This document shows positions 58,401 through 64,000 of a DNA stretch of 64,000 nucleotides, piece after piece. The number at the start of each line of letters is the position of its first letter. Within the stretch, counting starts at the first letter, position 1. The notes under the pieces were generated by a model, which saw only the letters and a program-made list of their open reading frames with translations, searched no databases and had not been told where the DNA came from. The position numbers and the translations under genes are program-made. This DNA comes from Linum tenue (taxonomy: Eukaryota; Streptophyta; Magnoliopsida; Malpighiales; Linaceae): contig CAMGYJ010000003.1 of assembly GCA_946122785.1 (NCBI GenBank), positions 28,103,811-28,167,810 of the forward strand, in the 5' to 3' direction.

Positions 58401-59798
58401 CCGCCTCGATCAGGCCCAAAAAAAATCCGAATCAAAACACAAACAAAAACATGCATTAGAACTGAAACACTCGATCAAACCGCAATCCGACCCCATAACT
58501 CCCCTAAATCGACATGCAAAACCCAAAACCCTACCTCTGACCATCATTGTCGGCGTCAATCGCCCACAATGCCACTATCTCGGTCTATCTCCGATGATTA
58601 CTTCACGTCGGCACCAGAAGAGATAAAAAAGAGGGAGAGAAGCAGATCGAGATGAGAGGTGAGGTGAGGAACAGGAGAGAACTGAGAAGAGAGGATAAGG
58701 TCGTTTGTGTTTTTTTCTGATATGGGTTTCTACTTTCGAGAGCGTAGTGAGAACGAGGGCGGCTGCCGGCTGGTGCTAAATGAGTTTGGGTTTCATTAGG
58801 CTAAAATTAGTTTACATGCCCGAGCCTCCTAAATGACTAAAATGCCCCCTCTAATTAGTCTATACTTACCCGTTGCCACTCGGTCCACAGAAAAACGAAA
58901 AAATCACCAAAATATTATTCCTAATCCTTTCCGGCTTTTGAATCGTTGACCCAAGGATCGACTAAATACACAACAAACACCACTTCAGACCATTTATGCT
59001 ATCCCAATGTGCATATTAATCTCAATCAATTTTGGAGTAAATCAACTTAATGCTTAACTTACTTGTTAATTATTAGAATTCCGTAGCAATCCCAATTAAC
59101 GACTTAATATTTAACCTACTAAAAAAGATTGACTCTATTTTTGAATATTTGTCTACATATATATATTTATTTTACGAAAAATCCCTAACACGAGAAGTCG
59201 TGTTCAATAGAACGTGACAATCGTATCACCAAATTCATCAAAATCATCAATAATTCAATAACTAAATCACCATATAAAAATTATCTTCTAAAAGAAAACT
59301 CAATATAAAACCTTAACACGATCAATAGAACGTTTAAGGTTTTTCATATTCAATCCTTCAACATAAACGAACTACGTGGACTTTGATCCCGATTACTCGG
59401 GTACGTAGGCAACCAATAGGTTCGAGTCCAACTAATTAAAAAACTCTTTCTTCGCTTTTGAGATTTTACATCAATAGATGTATGCTCAAATTGTAGTAAC
59501 AAAATACTTAATTGAATGCAATAATATGTAAATAAGCTATGAATAATGAAACACTCAACCTTTAAAAAACTTATCGGTTTAAGTAGTTCCCATTTGGGGC
59601 GTTGTGGGGTGTGAATACACTTCTCCACACGTAACCGTACTCCCGAACCTAGAATGATCTAAAATTCGCAGACCAGAATTCTGGTTTTAACAAAAAATTC
59701 AAAACTGGAAATGGGTGTTCGATCCACCACAAATAAGACCGATGGCGACTCCGAGCGTGACGCGACGGATCCCCCGATCCGGAGGGGCGGTTGCGACA
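55469..59798 (+). repeat. 3' LTR of the giant element
   Basis: Near-identical to 46140-50473 at a constant offset of 9325 bp after the T-tract. It is followed by the AGTAT target duplication. Confidence 0.95.
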
Positions 59799-59830
59799 AG
59801 TATGGTGCTAACCCCTTATGGAGTTAGCAC

Positions 59831-60049
59831 TATAACTTGTCCCTCAAAACTTATATACTACAAAACCTTATTTCTAATCGTCCATATTTTTTTTCATCTA
59901 ATGGCAAAAAATGCACACGCATAAGGAAGAGTGTCAAGAATCAAGATGAGCCTAGTAATTTTACCTTCATTTTTTTGTTTAGTTTACGGCCTGTCACGGA
60001 TCTAGAGGAGAGAGTGAAGCTTATTTGATTAGTCTAAGAATTTTTTTTT
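59831..60049. other. Unassigned spacer
   Basis: It lies right of the palindrome-tipped element. No gene is seen. Confidence 0.3.
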
Positions 60050-60760
60050 CTGACCACCCATTTTTCTTAATCGGGTCATATCTTTTATGTTGTAACCCAA
60101 AAGGTTAAATAATTTTCATATAAGTGACACATTAATTAAGAAGATCTACACATTGAGATCAACTTTGCTGTGTTTTGAGCAAGAAAAAGAATTTGCTCTT
60201 CAAAAGACGTGTTGTTTGTAGTATTATCACTATCATATTTGTCATATCATGACCTTACCACTATGGTCATACTAACTGCACATTATATCAATATCATATC
60301 ATGTATCACTATATGATATTGTAGTATATGATGTCATCAAATTATTTTGTCAAACTTAAGACATCATACCAACATCATATCATTATCATATCTTAATATC
60401 ATCATTATACCATGTTGATAATATTATGATATGAGAGTAATATGATGTTCTCAAATTATTTTGTCAAACATAAACTTCATACCAACAATATATTACTATC
60501 ATTACTAACATCATACCACTATTATATCATACCATTGTCAGTGGTAATATCATGATATGATAGTACTATGATGACTTGAAATGTTTTTGTTAAGAAAATT
60601 ATCAACATCGATATCATCTTGTAAAGCACAAAAATTATAATACTTCTTTGCAAAAAAAAATTAATATCCTATTTAAAACGAAAGAGATATGGTCAGTTGA
60701 ATTTTTGGAGAAAATTTGAAAAGTGCATTGAAAGTACATCTGGAAATCCATGAGTTGCCC
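60050..60760. mobile_element. Foldback MITE, palindromic-word family, copy C
   Basis: The arms GGGTCATATCTTTTATG (left) and AACGAAAGAGATATGGTCAG (right) are inverted and resemble the arms of the copies at 1400-2180 and 28432-29045. The interior is different: it is rich in ATCATATCATGATATGAT-type words and contains a tandem repeat starting TCAAATTATTTTGTCAAAC (about 60337 and 60453). Confidence 0.5.
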
Positions 60761-60964
60761 AAAAATCAAGTTAGCTCTCCCCTTAATCTGTTATTTCTCT
60801 CTTTGCCCCTTTATAATACGAATCATTAGATTTCTCTTCCCCAAATCGCAACCATTAAATCAGGTTTTGTAATACTACAAAAAAGAATGGATTTGTACCG
60901 AAACAAACTTAATTAGTGTAGCCATGAACTCTGATATTAGATATATTTATTTTTAGAGTATGCC

Positions 60965-62033
60965 TAAGGTGACTTGCAAGTCACCATGATTTGGAGAAAA
61001 CGGTCTACCTATTCCCCAAATCGGTCAACCACTTTCCAAGAAAATGGTCTACCTCTTTCACAAAACGGTCGACCACTTTCCAAGAAAATGGTCTACCACT
61101 TCCTTCAAGTGGTCCAACACTTGAGGCAAGCGATTGACAACTTTGAACATACGGCCAACCTGATGAGTGATGACACACTTACTTTCAACTTACACCGCTT
61201 TCAGAGAACGGTCTACCTCTTCCACCAAACATTCGACCAGATGACACGGTTACCTTCTATTTATATTAGGAAAATACTGGACAATAGAAGGCATACAATA
61301 CGAAATTGTATTAAGTAATGCAACATCCTATCATTCGTGGGCAACCAAACTCTGCACATATTATAGGCATAGATAAAAAGAAATAACAGCCTTTTCTTAA
61401 CTTATAGAATTAAAACCCTTAAAAGCAAGATGATTTGAGATTTATTTGAACGTTGAAGATGACACAATGGTATAACAATTATACTCTACTTTTTAAGTAT
61501 CTTCATAACAACAATATCAACAAAGTGGATTTATAACAAGACAACCACAGGATGAAAACAATCAAACTTAGAATTTGAAGGAAAAATGAAAGTCTCTGTA
61601 GAGTAAGTCCAATCTAAGAAATAAATATGAAAACCATTTTCCAAATCTACGGGTGAACAATCACCCGAGAAACTTCTCATCAATGTTTCGGCCTTTGTAC
61701 AAATTTTAACTCTTATACCAGCAAACATGTCTATTAATATTGGATTCCTCTAATTATATATGATAATTTTATTAACAATGATTCATCAAATCGACCGGTT
61801 GTTGAAATCGGTAGACCACTTGGTGTAAGGGGTAGACCAATTTCTTGAAAAGTAGTCAACCACATAGCGAAAGAGGTAGACCGTTTGATGGAAAAAATAG
61901 TCCACTTGATGGAAGCAGTAGACCAATTTCTTGAAAAGTGGTCATCATTATAAAAACTCTTGAAAAGTGGTCGACCACAAATTAAAAAGGTAGACCATTA
62001 CTCCAAGTCATGGTGACTTCCAAATCACCATAA
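60965..62033. mobile_element. Palindrome-tipped TIR element with GGTCTACC arrays
   Basis: The left tip GGTGACTTGCAAGTCACC (60968-60985) is a perfect 18 bp palindrome. The right tip (62012-62029) is a variant, GGTGACTTCCAAATCACC. Adjacent CATGA-TTGGAG and GGTCTACC continue the inverted repeat. The left interior carries GGTCTACC/GGTCGACC words (61000-61240) and the right interior the inverted GGTAGACC words (61795-62005). The 114-codon frame at 60974-61318 is a by-product. No transposase is present. Confidence 0.65.
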
Positions 62034-62457
62034 GAAAGTCTTTATTTTTAAATCTACATAAATCAAGTATCCAATTGAACCCTCTTCAACCATTTAATGG
62101 CAACCGCAACCAAGTTACTTGATTGGATCGACTATCCAATATGAGTTGACAACCTTGGCCCATAGTATCCATGCGTTTATATCATTTGCATAATGAAGCC
62201 AACAATATGATTTGTACATGTTGAACATTTTCACAATTCAAATGTCACAATGGATCCTTTTGTTAGTTAAGCAACAAAAGAGCCGATGATGATATGTTAC
62301 ACTTTACACATACATACAACCTTTTGTGGAACCCTGCCAATCTCTGGCCTCATATTGTTGCATCCTACAAAAATGACAGGATCGTTTTGACGTTTGTGAT
62401 AAGTCTCATTTTTCTCTTAGTGCCAAAATGAGGGGTTTAAAGGTCGAGAGAAGACTA
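62034..62457. other. 3' flank of the histidine kinase gene
   Basis: It probably contains the 3' UTR of the minus-strand kinase. No other gene is seen. Confidence 0.35.
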
Positions 62458-63794
62458 CTAGGAAGTCGTTATTGGTATAGTAAGTGATAAAATGGTGGAA
62501 ACCATTAGCTTATAATCAATTGGCTTTGTTAAATAAGCGTCCATCCCCACGGCCAAGCACTTAGCTTCATCTGATGACATTGCATGGGCCGTCAATGCCA
62601 CAATCGGGATATGAACCCCAATTCTTCCTTCTTCCCATCTCCTGATCTCCTTTGTTGCTTCATATCCGTCCATCTTCGGCATCTGCTATTCTCAACCCCA
62701 AACCCACACAGTATATCGAACGTAAATAAGAAGTGAGATAGTAAAGAACAAGAACCAGGAGCAGTTTCAGAGTAACTTCTCACCTGACAATCCATCAAAA
62801 CAAGGTCGAACGCCTGAGAGTCTTGAATCTCAGGTGAATTTGCGGCTGCACTCCCACATGTCATTACGTTACTGTTTAGGGCTTCCACAGCTTGAAGTCC
62901 ATCGCCTACAGCAACGACACTAGCACCCATTTTCTCCAGCATTATGGTCGCAACTCTCTGCAGGACTGGTGTGTCTTCTGCCAGTAGAATCCTCAATCCA
63001 TCAAGAGCTTTCACATGTTTCCCATCCACCGCATTCCTTTCCGTCTTGCAACTTCCTTCATCTGAATTTCCACCCGTCATTTCAACAATTGAACACTTTT
63101 GTTTACTCTCCGCTGACCTTGTGGCAGAAACCAAGCTGTTCCAATTTCCATTCCCAAATTTATTTTCACTTCCTTGCTTGTTAGGGCTGGACACTTCGAA
63201 ATCCTCTGAGCTTGCGGTTTCAAATTGAGTGGGATCAATCTCCACGCACTCATGCATATCACTGCTATCCCTACTATAGCTCCTTTGTCGACCTACATTT
63301 TTCTCTTTGATAATGGCCTCAAGGATCTGAACCATCTTTGCCTTGTACAACGGCTTGTTCACCATCAACATGTGCCCTTTGCGGCGAAGCTCCATCTTCA
63401 CCGGGTTACAAGTGTCATGGTTCAGCATCCAGGCGAACTTGGCTTTCTCTGAGAAGTTGTCCAGGAAATTGAGCTGCTCTTTCCATATCTCTGTGCTCAA
63501 GTCAAGCAGCCCTATGTCCACAACTATGACTAGCAAATGCTCCTTCATTTCTTGAACACGAATGACTTCGGCCTTTAGTGGCTCCTTCAGTGGGTGATGC
63601 CCATCAATGTTACTACTGCCATTGTTGCTAATGTTATTGTTGTTGTTACTTTTTTGTCTTTTTGATTGAAAGAGTTCATGGAGGACTTGGGTTAGCTCAT
63701 TCCACTCTGAAATCCCTAGTGTGGGAAGTCCCAAACCTTGTAGCCATTTGGACATAACCACTCTTCCCATGGTTCCGTAGAGTGCAAGCAAGAC
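62458..63794 (-). CDS. AHK1: Hybrid histidine kinase, C-terminal two exons (AHK1-like), 5' end outside window
   Basis: The exons on the minus strand are 63794-62784 and 62682-62458, joined [16 protein letters not shown] through a GT-AG intron, for 411 residues. Residues about 1-165 ([46 protein letters not shown]) form a degenerate receiver-like domain with an Asn-rich insert. A linker follows. The canonical receiver starts at about residue 270 ([16 protein letters not shown]) with the acidic ED pair, the phospho-acceptor Asp in LVLMD, the Thr in ALTAHAMS and the Lys in LTKPID. In plants such proteins pass phosphate to HPt proteins; AHK1 is implicated in osmotic responses. The C-terminus ([19 protein letters not shown], then [10 protein letters not shown]) fits AHK1 best as remembered. 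Kinase and sensor domains must lie above 64000. Confidence 0.8.
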
Positions 63795-64000
63795 CTGCAT
63801 TGTTGGCAATCACAAGACAAAAAAAAAAAAAAAAACGAAAGTCATAATTTTTTTGTTGTGATGGTAGGTGATGAAAGTTAAAACCCATTGTGGTCGATAT
63901 GAGGAAGCTCTTTAATTACCACCAAATTATGCCTAACGATATCCGTTTGAGGGTGTATATCTGTACAATCTGCTGGTGTACTTAGAAGTAAGAAGAGTCG
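63795..64000 (-). other. Intron of the histidine kinase gene
   Basis: The acceptor AACAATGCAG lies at 63804-63795. The rest is AT-rich with an A/T run at about 63822-63836 and no coding continuity, so the upstream exon is beyond the window. Confidence 0.6.

Larger units (their letters stand above)
46140..59798 (+). mobile_element. Young non-autonomous giant LTR retrotransposon (LARD-like, Tat/Ogre-type)
   Basis: The 5' LTR is 46140-50473 (4334 bp), the internal region 50474-55468 (4995 bp) and the 3' LTR 55469-59798 (4330 bp). The LTRs start TGTAGACACC and end GTTGCGACA. AGTAT flanks the element exactly (46135-46139 and 59799-59803). The primer site matches tRNA-Arg and a purine tract precedes the 3' LTR. 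No gag, protease, RT, RNase H or integrase is recognisable. Large retrotransposon derivatives (LARDs) have similarly long LTRs and a non-coding interior; the primer type points to the Tat/Ogre lineage as the likely helper. Confidence 0.95.
44987..59830. mobile_element. Palindrome-tipped TIR element, split by the 13.66 kb LTR element
   Basis: The left tip (44987-45014) is a hairpin, GGTGCTAACC to GGATTAGCACC. The right tip (59804-59830) is GGTGCTAACC to GAGTTAGCAC. The two tips plus flanking CATA-TAAC-A form terminal inverted repeats of about 40 bp. Without the LTR element and its TSD it is about 1.18 kb. The interior has a GC-rich, gene-like block (45180-45560) with no recognised product, and an AGTAGTGATT array (45678-45895). 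No transposase is present. Confidence 0.6.

Noticed and set aside
46140..59798. Segmental duplication of a host locus (two 4.33 kb copies)
   Set aside because: TG/CA ends, primer site, polypurine tract and an exact 5 bp TSD show the copies are LTRs of one element.
1..64000. tRNA, rRNA or organellar inserts
   Set aside because: No cloverleaf genes or rRNA landmarks were recognised; tRNA-like matches are only the primer binding sites of LTR elements.

Overview
The window is nuclear DNA of a flowering plant, most likely a eudicot. Its genes have many short exons with GT-AG introns, the intergenic DNA is AT-rich, and most of the sequence is nested transposable elements of plant types (Athila-like, Tat/Ogre-like, copia, L1-type LINE, hAT, Mutator-like, MITEs). 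The species cannot be named from the sequence. Exon coordinates were worked out by hand from frames, splice sites and protein-family conservation.

Three host genes are supported. (1) 9370-12303, minus strand: a four-exon gene for a 648-residue DUF630/DUF632 protein with a probable N-myristoylation start. (2) 30574-32101, plus strand: an eight-exon ascorbate peroxidase of 275 residues. All haem and substrate residues are present, but the C-terminus is unusual and one intron appears to be GC-AG. (3) 62458-63794, minus strand: the last two exons of a hybrid histidine kinase, AHK1-like, whose 5' part lies beyond the window. A fourth, partial coding unit (41985-43689, minus) is the 3' half of a hAT/DUF659 transposase with clean splice junctions.

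Layout: 1-2180 small MITEs and foldback repeats; 2440-7996 an Athila-like LTR element broken by a LINE, which is itself broken by a solo LTR, plus a hAT MITE; 8030-8775 a LINE tail; 9370-12900 the DUF632 gene; 13062-17312 a nest of TIR elements carrying a glycine-rich gene fragment and palindromic minisatellites; 17683-18995 a dead hAT transposase; 20601-25340 a nearly complete copia element with three premature stops; 26273-27719 a solo LTR; 28432-29045 a foldback MITE; 30460-32101 the peroxidase; 32930-36857 gypsy and copia remnants; 38078-39421 a Mutator-like TIR element; 39980-41340 a LINE remnant; 41640-43760 the hAT transposase; 44987-59830 a TIR element split by a very young 13.66 kb non-autonomous LTR element (46140-59798); 60050-62033 two more foldback/TIR elements; 62458-64000 the kinase.

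The two most interesting observations are these. First, the 13.66 kb element is LARD-like. Its 4.33 kb LTRs differ by only a T-tract length and a few substitutions, it has a perfect target duplication and a tRNA-Arg type primer site, it shows no recognisable gag-pol, and it has a roughly 33 bp minisatellite next to the 3' LTR. Second, several otherwise unrelated TIR elements share one design: each terminal repeat is itself a hairpin palindrome, and the interior often holds arrays of short palindromic or inverted words particular to that element.
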